NCBI GenBank assembly: GCA_021234155.1
Contig: JAJEKV010000084.1
Span: 4,613,093-4,677,092 of the forward strand
Source: Isoetes taiwanensis
Taxonomy: Eukaryota > Streptophyta > Lycopodiopsida > Isoetales > Isoetaceae
DNA: 64,000 nucleotides
Direction of reading: 5' to 3'
Part shown: positions 10,388 through 22,987 of the stretch, in pieces
How the letters are laid out: each line of letters starts with the position of its first letter
Numbering within the stretch: the first letter of the stretch is position 1
The notes under the pieces: model-generated
Told to the model about the DNA's origin: nothing
The model's database searches: none
The model's input: the letters and a program-made list of their open reading frames with translations, nothing else
Position numbers and translations under genes: made by a program

Positions 10388-12690
10388 CTACATGGTATCT
10401 ACATGGGCGGACGGTTTTGCCCCAGTGGTTAAGGGGATATGATTTAGGATCGTCACAGCAACCTGCAGAACATCTTCAACCACAATGTGATTCTCATTGT
10501 TTTCCAGATTCTCATTGTTTTCCTGTCCTAAGAAAATTAGAGGACCCTCCTCATCATCCTGCAACTCTGATTCCAGCATTTTTTGAGTCTTTTTTCTCAT
10601 CCTTTTAGGCCTTGAAGAAGAGGCCCCTTCCAAAGCTGCATCTCTTTCCAATGCGGCAACTTCCCTTTCCAACATTAATGCTTTTTTCTTCTCCTCTCTC
10701 AATCTCTTGTTCTCCTCCCTTCTCTTTTTTTCTTGCTCTTTTGCCTCTTTCCTATCAGCTTGCTGCTTCTTCTTATCATCAATCTGTTGTTTTCTAATTC
10801 TACCTGCCTCTTCACATTGTCTCTGATATTCAAGTCTGGCCTGCACAAACTCATCACATGTAACAAGTAGCTTTCCTTTTAAACTATCTGGGAGCCTAAG
10901 CCTTTTAGGTTTAGAATTATTATGGTTATCTGTTGCAGCCTGTCCATCTAAGTTTGAAACACTTGGCAGTCCTGAAACAAGGTCAGCCACTATACCAAGG
11001 CCATCTGGGACATTTTGTTCAACACCTATATCAACAAAATAAGGTTAAAATTAAAGTGATATGTTCAAACTTCAATATAATACTTAATTTATACCTGTTG
11101 GTAAATTTGCAGTTGCTGTACCACCTGCATTTGCATCTAAAAGTTCATTAAGTTCATTGTTGGCAGCATCATCAACATCAACACCTGCACTTAATAATAC
11201 CATTAGAAGATGTTAAATTATTCAGAATTATAGACTGAAAACAAATTGCTCACCGTTTGTATCTGCTGCTGCATCTCCATGAGCCGAATCTTGAGCTCTG
11301 TTTGCTGCTACCTTAGCTGCATTTGCAGCTTCTCTAGCTGCAGCAGCAGCTTCAAGTCTATCTGCAAATGGCTCTGCTTGAACTGTGGGAGCCCAAGGCC
11401 AAATCCCTGTTTTAAGAAATCCATTTTGAATATTGCTGGAAGTAAGTGCTGTGGACAAGGAATCTGACACTATAGTTGCCATATCTTCCTTGGTTGGCTC
11501 AACACCATATTTGCTATGCATAAAATGAGCCCTCTTCTTCCTAAAGTTCATCTTGAAAGGGCGAAAACATGACACATCAAGTGGCTGCAATTTATGAGAG
11601 GTATGGCCTGGCAATTGAACAATTTGAAGTCCCATTTCTCTAGCTTTCATTATGGTAGCCATGTTAACATGGCTACCATGCCCATCACAAATCAAAACAT
11701 GTGGCCTATCTCTACTTACCCCTCCAGGAACATTCCTTCTAAAATGATCCAGCCAAAGCTTCAATAACTCGATCGGGTTATCCAAGCTTTTTTCTGAAAA
11801 GCCATTGATGCTCCCGCTTCACATCCTACCAAGAGGTTGTTATCCCTCATTCTCCTTCCTTTGAATACATACAAGTTTGGAATCTTGTTACCTGCAATAT
11901 AGAAGTAGAGATTCAATCCATCAAACCATAAACCATACAATTTGCAAACCTAGATACAATTTACATTTGTATTAAAAGGAATTTACCTGCAGCATTGACG
12001 CAGACCAGCACTGTCATCCACTCTCTACTTTTAGGAACATGTTCAGTTACATGTTGCTGCCCTCTTCTGCAAATTACCCTCATTCCAGATCTGCGACCCG
12101 CTTGAATCCCTGTTTCATCACAATTCCAGATCCTAGAAGCATCCAAATTTAAATCAAAATATACATTCTTCAAAGTATTATAGAAATTCTCTAGATTTTT
12201 GCTGGTCAAGGACTTCACTCTTTGCAACTCAATGCATTGTGCTGATCTGACAGTAACCTCCAGATGTCTGCCCCTAAAACCCTTCCACCATTTCTTACCT
12301 GGGAGTCCATCCTTAAAACAAGTTGGCCTATTAATGGTCATTGCTGCTACCTTCTGTTTCATGATCTCCAAGTTAATTGCACGACCTTCATCAGCCAATT
12401 GAAGGGCCCATTCAAGAAGGATATGCTCCTCCTCAATTGTGAGACCTTTAGGAATGTTCCCAAATTTGTTCTTGCTCTTTCCATAGAGATGATTCCTCAA
12501 AGTGGTCTGAGGGATTCCATAGTGCATACCAGACTTCCTGATAGACATAATGCCGTCCTCAACTGATTCAATAGCATTATCTAATGCTTCTTTGCTCCAA
12601 GAACCCCTTGCAGCCCCCCTGACCAACTTCTTTCCAGCTTTTCCATTACTAGTCTTTTGAGAAATGAGAGTAGCCTTTGACCTTGGCTTC
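10388..12690 (-). pseudogene. pogo/Tigger-like (CENP-B-type, DDE_1) transposase, four exons, one frameshift
   Basis: Exons on the minus strand are about 12690-11987, 11891-11254, 11184-11095 and 11025-10388, all with GT-AG borders (for example GCAG|GTAAAT at 11987 and TTGCAG| before 11891). Exon 1 has a psq-type helix-turn-helix (GIPQTTLRNHLYGK), a CENP-B-like second HTH, and the first catalytic Asp in RIWNCDETGIQ. Exon 2 supplies the second Asp (LICDGHGSHV) and the third (HKLQPLDVSCFRPFK). Exon 4 is a Lys/Glu-rich coiled coil with basic patches. Transposases of this family bind terminal repeats and cut and paste the element. In exon 2 the upstream frame ends at a stop at 11761-11763, while the DDE frame opens at 11785, so a single-base shift separates them. 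No in-frame ATG precedes exon 1. I did not find terminal inverted repeats. The gene is convergent with element 1. Confidence 0.8.
10400..10448 (+). other. tRNA-like box A fragment (possible SINE scrap)
   Basis: TTGCCCCAGTGGTTAAGG resembles the D-arm/box A region of a plant tRNA, but no box B (GGTTCGANTCC) follows. On the minus strand it encodes the last residues of the pogo-like exon 4, so the C-terminus of that ORF may be retroposon-derived. Confidence 0.3.
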
Positions 12691-12699
12691 TTGATTCAT

Positions 12700-15140
12700 T
12701 GCAGGTGGATCAGTGGCAGCAGCTTCAATCTCAGGGATAGCATTAGGAGGAAAGGCAAAGCTTCTGTTCCCTCTGAGATTCATGGCAAGCCAGAATCAAG
12801 AAACAAAGCAAATGAAAAGCAAAGCCAGATTTCAAAAGAAAAGCAAAAGAAAAAGAAAGCCAGAATAAAAAACAAGAGAGGTAGGCGCTCTTAGAACATG
12901 CAGATGAAGATGAGAACTCGTTGCATGCTTGTGCCCTTTTATAGTTACATGTAAACCTCTTCATCCTAGAATCTAAGGCTCAGAGAAGGCCATGTCAAGG
13001 ATCCAGCAGAGCCCATCAAATCTATGGTGTAAATAGCTTGTGCAAAGGAGGGAACCTGATTTGTATTACTAAAATTGGAGGGAATCGATATAGAGAAGGC
13101 GCCAAAACCTGAAAATCTATGTTAGCAATGGTCTGATGCAAATAAAACTTGAAAAAATTCGTATCAATCAGCAAGAATAGAATAGAGATCACTAATTTTA
13201 GATGGAGCCAAAAGCCTGATTCAGTTGCACCATCAAAGGCTCCTTTGTCGCCAGTAGTGAATGGGTAGTTAGCCATCAAGGAAGTGAGATGCGCCATAGC
13301 CAAGAACGTCAAGAGCTTCCGGAAGTTTAGGGTATGGCCGTTTGGAAGTTTAGGGCATTGCCATTTGGGAATCAGTAACAGAGCATTCTTGGATGAGTCA
13401 CTTGCCACGTAGGTCCTGTCCCTCTCCACTGCGAATAAAAGACACAGCCAGTGTAACGACTCCACCTCACTTAAATACGGTTTCGATTATCACCTTAAAA
13501 GGGGATGTCGCCAATGGTGGAGCCTCCACCTTATGATGACTAGGCTGCTTAGGTGGAGGTTGATATCTCAACAAGCACTGCTAGGTTTGATCTGTTCGGA
13601 TTTCACCCCGTCGCTCTCATTCACTCGCTTTGATCTGCCATTTTGTGCTAAATCCGTCGTCTTACATCTTCACATAGATGAAATCCGTCTTCTTACAACT
13701 TCTGCTGCTCCATTTCATCCAAGTTTTGCTCGTGGCAGGTGATTTTGGAAAGATTTTAGTAGTCTTCGTTATTTTTCCCTTATTTCTAACTATTATGCCC
13801 TTGCATCAGGTTCTTTGTGAAGAAATAGGACTATTGCAAGATTTTTAAGGTCTTGGATGTTGTTATTTTAGTCTCCATCGACGATAAAATGCAATTCAAT
13901 TATGCAATCTGGATTGATTTGTTTGTTTTTGCAGGTTTCTTGATGTGCTGGGGTTTCTTTCTATGATGTTTCTTTCTGTGCTAAGCAGAGTTTTGGTATT
14001 TTAGCATCAACGTTTAGAATCTTTACCGTGATTGCTAAAATACGGGATCATTTGTTTGAAAAGATCTGTCATTGTGCTTTTGACTGCCTAGAATGGCAAA
14101 TTTATAGCTGTCTTATGTGTCATCGATGAGCAAAGATAATAATCCAAAATAGAATATCTCCTCGATAATCCCATCCCTCTTTCATTTTTTTTTTTGCGCC
14201 TTCTTCTCGTTGTTTTTGGACACATGTGTGGGGATTCAAGATATGTCTGTAAACCAACTATCTCCAATACACGACATCATGTGGAGAAATTGCTATCGAA
14301 AAAGCTGCCAAGATATCGACACCCAAAGATCGCGGTGAGAGCAACGAGGTCCGGAAGCAATTGAGGATCTCATGGATCACATTCAACCGACTGCTATATG
14401 ATAAAGTGATGGTATATCAACTGTCTCACAATGAGATGACATATTTAACAAAATTTAGACTTATTCAAATCTAATAAATGTATTTTTAGCTTTTATTGAT
14501 TTTAATAATTTGTTCTGTTTATCTTTAGATAAAAAATATAATACTTACTAAAGTTTAAAGTTGCTTTTTAAACTAATTCTTGGTTCCATCTATTTAGAAT
14601 TAAATTTTCATCTAAGATAACCCTGTATAGTTAAAATGCTATTTTTTTAAAAATATTTAAAGAAAGTTTTACATTGAAATTAATTAAATGATTACGTTTA
14701 TGTTTGACTAAAATATTTTTATTTCATCAATAATAAAAATTTAATAGTTATTATTAAACCAATAACTTTATATCATTTATTTAATTTCAACCTAAAACCT
14801 TCCTTAAAGTATTTTTAAAAGTATAAAAGTTTGTAAATTATGAAATTCTAATAATAGTTTTAAGTCAATCGCTTATAAAACCATCAGATTTCATTTAATC
14901 ATCATGATTGCTAACTCTTGAATCGGTTAAATCAATAAAAATTGAAATTTTTATATTCTTGAAATGTATATAAATAGATTCAAATAAAAATTAGTTTGAA
15001 AATCAAGTTTATTCTTTGATAACCATTATAGTTTTAATTTAAAGATAAACTTATAAAAATTATAACAATCAAGAAGAATCACACAATACATATATTCTTA
15101 TAATGGCGTTCTTGAAGTGTTATCTATTAAATCTGAATAA
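12700..15140. other. Intergenic DNA, no convincing gene
   Basis: I see short ORFs on both strands but no motifs or codon bias. AT content rises from about 14.4 kb onward. Confidence 0.5.
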
Positions 15141-15143
15141 GTC

Positions 15144-15454
15144 CAAATTTTGTTGAATATGTCATTGAGATTGAGGATGCCCAATTGTATGCCCTTGAGC
15201 TAGTAGATGACGAAGTCTTTAGGGGCATGTTGAGACCCAAAGATGCACAAGTGTATACAGAGTGTTTGGTCGCGAGCCAGACAGTGGATGGGATACTGCT
15301 CACATCAGATGAACATTTTGCAGCTGCTATGACTGGATGCGAATCAAAAAGGAAGAATAAGAAATCCATAGAAATGTCCAAAATAGTAACAAAAGTGAGG
15401 AGTTTAGGTATAGAGAAGTTCCTTAGGGTCCACTATATTGGTGAACTCATTTGA
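15144..15454 (+). CDS. Unrecognised short coding-like ORF, probably an exon or remnant
   Basis: The frame is open from about 15144 to a stop at 15452-15454, with the first ATG at 15185. It reads like real protein (EDAQLYALELVDDEVFRGML, then GILLTSDEHFAAAM and a Lys-rich tail). I do not recognise it. It sits alone between AT-rich blocks, without a clear promoter. It could be an exon whose partners are lost, or a fragment carried by a mobile element. Confidence 0.3.
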
Positions 15455-15479
15455 TGTATATTGTTTTGATGTTAAAATG

Positions 15480-16740
15480 TCTACACTTGATCTGATCAGA
15501 GCAGATAACTACATAAATTATCAGATATATTGATAAATATTATATGATCAATATTATATGATAAATATTATTTATCAATATTTATCAATATAACATTAAT
15601 ATTTAAAAAATATAACATTAACATAATATTTATTATAACATTAACATATTTATAATAATAACATCTGGATAATATTTATTATAACATTAACATATTTATA
15701 TATATTATTATAATATATATTTATAATAATATTTATTATATATTTATTAATATATAAATATTTATTAATATATCTTATTAATGTTATAAATATTTATAAT
15801 GTTATAAATATTTAACATTATAATTAATGTAATAAAATATTAATGTAAATGTAATATAAATATAAATATTTATATGTTAATATAAATATTTATATGTTAA
15901 TGGTAACATATAAATATATTTAATATATAATAACATATAAATAACATAAGTAAATAATAAATATAAATAAATAATAAATAAATAATAATATAAATAATAT
16001 TATTATTTAACATTAAGTATTTATTTAATATTATTAATATTAACATTATAATATAAATAAATAATAATATAAATAATATAAATAATATAAATAAATAAAT
16101 AGAAATAAATAATGTTTATATATTTATTTATGTTAATGTTATATTTATATTACATTTATGTTAATTTATTTATTTATATATTTATATTTATATTACATTT
16201 ATATTTATGTAATAAAATATTAATGTTATTAATGTAAATATTTAACATTGTAATTAATGTAATTAATATATATTATTAAATATAATGTTATTAACATTAA
16301 TAACATTTATAACATTATTAATATTTATAATATTATAGATACTATAAATATATATTAATATATTTATTAATATATATTTATAATAATATTTATTATATAT
16401 TTATTACTATATGTTTATAATATATATATTTATAATAATAATAACATTGATTAATAATATTTATTATATATATTTATAATAATAACATTGATTAATTAAC
16501 ATTAATTAATTAATTAATATAAATTAATATAATTAATATTGATGTTAATTAATGTTATAATTAATTATAACATTAATATTTATCAATATAACATTAATAT
16601 AATAATAATAATATTATTTATTAATAATATTTATTATATATCATAATATTTATCAATATTGATAGATATTATAATATTGATAAATATTGATAAATATATC
16701 AGATAAATATTGACTGCTCTGATAATTTATGATATGGGCA
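15480..16740. repeat. AT-only low-complexity block with inverted flanks
   Basis: About 1.26 kb composed almost entirely of TAATATTTATTATA and TAACATTAAT words. The borders share CATAAATTATCAGA in opposite orientation (about 15513 on the plus strand; on the minus strand near 16730), next to GATCAGA/CTGATC words. This suggests a foldback or an element whose interior has expanded. Confidence 0.7.
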
Positions 16741-17717
16741 GATCAGATAACTTGCTCTGGATCGCAAGATAACTACATTGTTGCTTCTTTCGTAGATTAT
16801 AAAACCAAACCATAGAAGGATGATTAGAAGTGAAATTAGTGCCAACATGTAAAAAATCTATTTTTTTGTGGAGCACGAATGCATAGATCCTACTGCCTAC
16901 TTGCATTTCTCAACTCAAATCACAGTCCTACTAAATACAAACATAAATTAAAATGATTAAAATTCTAGGTTGGTGAGATCAATTAGTGAGGTAGAGAAGT
17001 TAATGTAATCCAAACCCGCTTTGCTGGCAGTAAATAAGAAATTATGTTTCTATAGTAAATGGGCAGTATTTATAAACGCCATGCAGTTCTGATCTGAAAT
17101 TTATGTTCGTGTGAATATTTTGCAACCCATTTGACAGAGGTATAAACGTGAAATGCATACTATCCCATTTTTATCTGGGATGAATTAAGTCCCTCCCAAG
17201 CATCGTATCATAATTACATATTTAAATTTATAATAGAATAATGGATTGATTGCTTAAGCTAATACAGTGCAATTAATGATCTTAATATGTTGCATGCTTC
17301 TATTTACTTGGTCTGTCACGTGAATTGGTTTCTTGACTAAAGTGTGAGTTCATCCATAATGCCGATATTATGATTGTTACTTTGAAATTTTTATTGTTTG
17401 TAATCAGGAAATGAGGCAAATCGTATATGTATTCATAATTTTTTAAGAAATATCAGAATAATAAGTTCTAAGTTAGTCATGAGGTGCAAGAAGAGTTTTA
17501 AGTTTTGTTGTTGTTCCATCACTGACATGCCAAGTGCTGCAAAAGATATTCCATGTAGATCCATGCATTAGACATCGAGTTTGTTTAAAAAATTCATCTT
17601 TTTAGACATTAGGAGAGTGGCATTACAGTAGACTTACCATATGGTGATACTCTTTCTTACTAGCTATATACACTTCATTGTTTTACCATTTGGACCCTCA
17701 ATAATTTTATCTGTCAA
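16741..17717. other. Intergenic DNA, nothing recognised
   Basis: AT-rich, no ORF with coding character and no repeat that I can match elsewhere in the window. Confidence 0.5.
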
Positions 17718-17727
17718 CTAGTAAAGG

Positions 17728-17746
17728 TGCCCAGCGTTGCTGGGCA
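17728..17746 (-). terminator. Helitron A 3' terminal hairpin
   Basis: Perfect 8-bp stem with a 3-nt loop just inside the CTAG end. Such hairpins are the rolling-circle transposition terminator of Helitrons. Confidence 0.8.
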
Positions 17747-19139
17747 TAAATTGGGAGCCTGTAAATGTCTTGGCCCAAATGAGAAAAGCTTGTACGAATA
17801 CGCATAGTACTTTTTATTAAGTGCTCAATAAATCAAAAGTCCTATCTATTGAATGGTCAATTGATCAAAGGTTTCCATTATAGGTGCTTGTATTGCGATT
17901 CGAGCCCATTAGTCACATATTATCCCCACCCAAATTTGAAAATGGAAAGGCGTGCACAGAAGAAATCCTTTGCTGTGAAATAGGATTTGCGTACTATGGT
18001 CGTTGATTGACGGAAAGCCGATACCTCAAATTTTATGAATTATTTAACCCATATGAAGAAGTAAGAAAAATTTCATCACTAAGATGCTAGCATGAGATGC
18101 AAATCCTAAATTACCTCTTATAAATATGATGCATCACCATAAGGAAAAGAAGATCTTTGTCAAGCTTGTAAAGAGTTTTGCAATTTAGATGCATTGAAGT
18201 CGAGACAACATGCATTTGAGCGCAAGAGTATGTTATGGCATACCATGTCTCCTTTTTAAGTTATTTTCTATGCTATTAACATATAGTTAACATAGAGGAC
18301 ATGCCTTGAACATGCATTTGACATCATCCATAAGGCGATGATTAGCAAAGGATTAGTTGAGTAATGAGACTTACAGAATGTATAAATCATCCATCGTTAA
18401 GACATTATTTCAATTTCCAAAAAATAATTGTGACCGAAAAGCCATGGATTCACATAAAAAATTTACATGGTAGCCATATCAATCTAAGCTATTTGAACAG
18501 CGTATCTTCTCTTAAAAACATGATACACAATGAGATAGGCATCCAAATTCTTCATAACTCAATATGCTGAGGATACTCAAGAAATCTGACATTGATTTTC
18601 TTCTGTTCTGCAGAACATAGAGAACGTAATAGTTATACATCTTGTAAATCATAAATACTTGTTAGCTGTGAACGTGCAGCTACCTATAGTAGAAACAATC
18701 AAGATTTGCAAGAATGGAAAAATGTGTTTTGATGTAGCCCATTTTCTCTCAGATCTTCCTCGTAAGTAGTCAAGATCATTTGGAATACCACCATCACATT
18801 CTAGCATAAACCTACTCTAAAGAACACATGTGAGTTTTGAAATATCTACCGAGTTGTTTCTTTATCTCGACCCCTGTAATATGGTAATCTTGGGCGCTGA
18901 GTGACCTTCGTGATTCTGTCGTGGGAAGTCCGTGGTTTGCACACCTCCAACCGGTTTCTTCTCGATGACTCTTCTCTTTGAATGGCTTGTCCATACCCCT
19001 ACATTGCAAAAATGTTGAGACCTTACGCCTTTTAGGCTAAACTAAAATTTGTACTCAAAAAGACATACCGGTTCTAAAAATGTGAGCCAAACAATGTATC
19101 CATGCGAATGATAATTTTTTTCGCTCACCGCCTGTTACC

Positions 19140-19558
19140 TCCTCTGCAGAATACACAGCAGTAGGTCATCTCGACACGTAAGAGTGATGTGTATGCATTT
19201 GGAATGCTTCGCTAGAGATACCGGGCGTAGCCCCTTCATGCGGATGCATCACGACATGGAACAACTAACTTGGCAAATGTCAGAGGCCATTGTTTGAATC
19301 GCCAACTTCAAGAAAAGAAATCATCGACCCTGATGAAGAGGTGCAAATTTTCAGCTGCGGGGAGCAATGGGGATTGCTAGCATTGCCTTTGCTTGCATCA
19401 ATGAAGATGTTGAAGAGAGGCCCCCAATGTCACATGTTGTTCAACGTTTGAAAGAGATTGGAGCTATGGCAGATGCCGGTGTGGATGGAGGTTTCTCATC
19501 ATCTGGTGAGGAGTACCAGACTATACAACAAGCATGTACTCAACCGACATGGACATGA
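19140..19558 (+). pseudogene. Captured receptor-like kinase C-terminal fragment
   Basis: Pieces of a plant Ser/Thr kinase C-lobe are visible. SDVYAFGML (subdomain IX) occurs near 19170-19205, then KEIIDPDEEV, then an open frame 19367-19558 with GIASIAFACINEDVEERPPM and SHVVQRLKEI (subdomain XI), ending in a natural-looking tail and stop. The catalytic lobe and ectodomain are missing and frames change at least twice. It lies inside Helitron A in antisense orientation, as expected for a gene fragment picked up by a Helitron. It cannot encode an active kinase. Confidence 0.7.
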
Positions 19559-19821
19559 ATAATGTAATCTGTCATGTTTAACGTACTTCACAAACAATAC
19601 ATCATCCTTCCACAAACCCCTGCATTTTTGCTACAGAATACTTTTATGTGGAGGTGTTCAGCATAAAGTTTAGGCTCAGAGTACATTTTGCATCCCCTTA
19701 GCTTTGGTTCGTTATCAGGTGCGCCCATCCCTGCTGCAATCATGGCAACAATGTCTGTATGTGGTGCAGGACCTTTCATCAGCTTTATCCTACAATAATA
19801 ATGCACTGTCATCGTAGAAAG

Positions 19822-20410
19822 TCACAAATTTACAGGCAGAATTTTATGCATGTTAAAGACTGCCTTCATAACCTTGTCAAAGTTTAGTTTTTCATGGACA
19901 AACTGCACTCTATAAACTGCACTCTTATTTTGGTCTAGCTTTTCTTGACCAAATCCAACCAAGGCATATTTCCTCTGTTTGATCCTCTCCTCCAAGCTGC
20001 ACTGCAAATAGAAGGGAACCTTGTTGCAAACGTGTACCTGGAAATGAATTTTGAAAGGAGATGAAAGCTGAGAAACTTTGAATCTTTTTTCCTCCAAGGT
20101 TATCAATTCTTCTGCACAGAATACATGGCTGGCTGCACCCGGATTATGGATTATACATCTTTTTGTGGAAGCTTTAAACTCAGTAGATAATTCAACCTAT
20201 ATTCCAACGTTGGCATACTGCAGGTAGATGTCATAGTCAATGCTGGCACAAAGGCTCCAGAGTTTGGATCAATGCCAATGGTGGATAATGATTCCAAAGA
20301 CCTTGTGAAAAAGCCTGGACTTGGATTCTCTTTAGTTGCTCACATTGTATTCCCTGATCTTCCAAAAGCTCATTTATGTCCAGAAGGAAAAAAACACCAG
20401 AGGAGTTGAG
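19822..20410. other. Further coding-like fragments inside Helitron A
   Basis: A plus frame at 20224-20408 reads VDVIVNAGTKAPEFGSMPM and onward without a stop. A minus frame at 20106-19822 reads LVGFGQEKLDQNKSAVYRVQ. Neither family is recognised. They are probably exon pieces captured along with the kinase fragment. Confidence 0.3.
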
Positions 20411-20949
20411 ATTTTTTCAAACGTATACCTGAAAACGAATTTAGAAAGGAGATGAAAGCTGAGAACTTTGCGCAGGATAGAGTGTGGATAAGTATTTCTA
20501 GCTCAACCCCAGTTAGCAAGAAGCCTCGAAACCCCTCGCTTCAAGTATATAATCCGCCGCAACATTCTTATGCCCTTTTTTGAGTTAGATTGTCGATGCA
20601 ACATGGGCTTCACATCACTAGGCACGCCGTCCGATTCTCAAATCAGAAGGGATGCAAACCGGCGCTGTAGAGAAAAGGAAAGAAGTCGAGGGGCAGGCCA
20701 CATCCCACCGCCACCATAGCCGAAAAGCTTCATGCTTCTCGAGATTGCAATCGGGGGCGCCCTTCCCGTTCTACAACAAAGTGCAGTAAGGCTCTCGCGT
20801 TCAATAGAATACCGTCTGATCTCGGCCTGAAAAATCTGAGCCCTCCGATTTAGGGCGTGATGCACTATCCAAAATTTTAAGTGAAATCTAGGCCGTCGAA
20901 AATTTTAGGGTTTTATGCACGACATACACTAAAACTTTATAATAAAGGA

Positions 20950-22171
<1,222 letters not shown>

Positions 22172-22760
22172 CACTACAAGAGATTGACCTTTTAGCAACG
22201 TCCATATCGACGCCCATTGCCCGCCTCATTACTCCACGTCTGCCGCGACGCGCGACGCCCGTGACGTGGCTAGGGACACGTCGTGGCCCACGTCACACGC
22301 GACGTGACCCATACGTCGCCACGGGGCGCCGCCCGGCGTCCGCGACGCTAGGTCGACGCCGACCGCCGACGTGGCGCGCGCAACGTAACGCACTCCGCAC
22401 ACCGCACACCCACGCATGCCACGCGTCGGGCCACGTCTGCATGCCAATGTGGCATGCGGGCAATCGCGTCTGCATGCCACGTCCTCACCACACGTCGCAC
22501 ATGACGTAATACGTGTTCGTGCCACGTCTGCATGCCACGAGTGCAGCCACGTCGGCAAGCCACGTCACGAGGCAAACGGGCCAACTATACGCCGCACGCG
22601 ACGTGCCACGTGTGCATACCACGTGTGCATACCATGCATGCAGCCACGTCGGCATGCCATGTCACGGTGTGAACGGGCCCACTATACGTCGCACGCGACG
22701 TTCCACGTGTCCATGCCACGTGGTCACATGACGTCGCACGCGACGTCGAGTGATGCAAGG
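22172..22760. mobile_element. CACTA (En/Spm) element left end with palindromic subterminal repeats
   Basis: The sequence CACTACAAGAGA at 22172 is the canonical CACTA terminus. It is followed by about 550 bp of GC-rich DNA packed with CGTCGCACGCGACG-type palindromes and GCCACGTSTGCATGCCACGT-like words. CACTA transposases (TNPA) bind such subterminal repeats. The TNPA-like gene next to it, reading toward this end, supports the call. I did not find a matching CTCTTGTAGTG right end between here and 30 kb, so the element is truncated, nested or larger than can be resolved. Confidence 0.7.
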
Positions 22761-22987
22761 AAAAAAAAAAAGGAATTTATTGTTGCAATTGGATACAATA
22801 ATTTAAATTTGAATAAAAGGTATGTTGAAATTCGATACAAATTATTTAATTTTGCATTTATATAATAATATACTAAGAATACGAGTATTCACACTTTTAG
22901 TCTTGAGTTTTCAAAACAGGCCTATTAAAATGAACTACAAAAGACTCGTTAAGGGGAGCGTCCACCCTTTACAAATATAATATAAAA

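Larger units (their letters stand above)
17718..20949 (-). mobile_element. Non-autonomous Helitron A (3,232 bp)
   Basis: On the minus strand the element begins TCCTTTATTATAAAG (T at 20949, preceded by A) and ends CTAG at 17721-17718, followed by T. This is the canonical 5'-TC, CTRR-3' structure inserted between A and T. Ten bases before the CTAG is a perfect hairpin, TGCCCAGC-AAC-GCTGGGCA on the minus strand. The 5' end matches that of the Helitron at 39465 (TTTATTATAA, then GTTTTAG, then a CGACGGYC motif). No Rep/helicase ORF is present, so it is non-autonomous and would depend on a RepHel protein supplied elsewhere. It carries pieces of host-like coding sequence, including a kinase fragment. 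Confidence 0.85.

Noticed and set aside
13022-13465. 147-codon minus-strand ORF
   Set aside because: It starts only at GTG and has no motifs or coding-like composition; probably chance.
22229-22865. His/Arg/Cys-rich ORFs on both strands in the CACTA end
   Set aside because: They arise from the palindromic GC-rich array and lie next to a terminal repeat; not genes.
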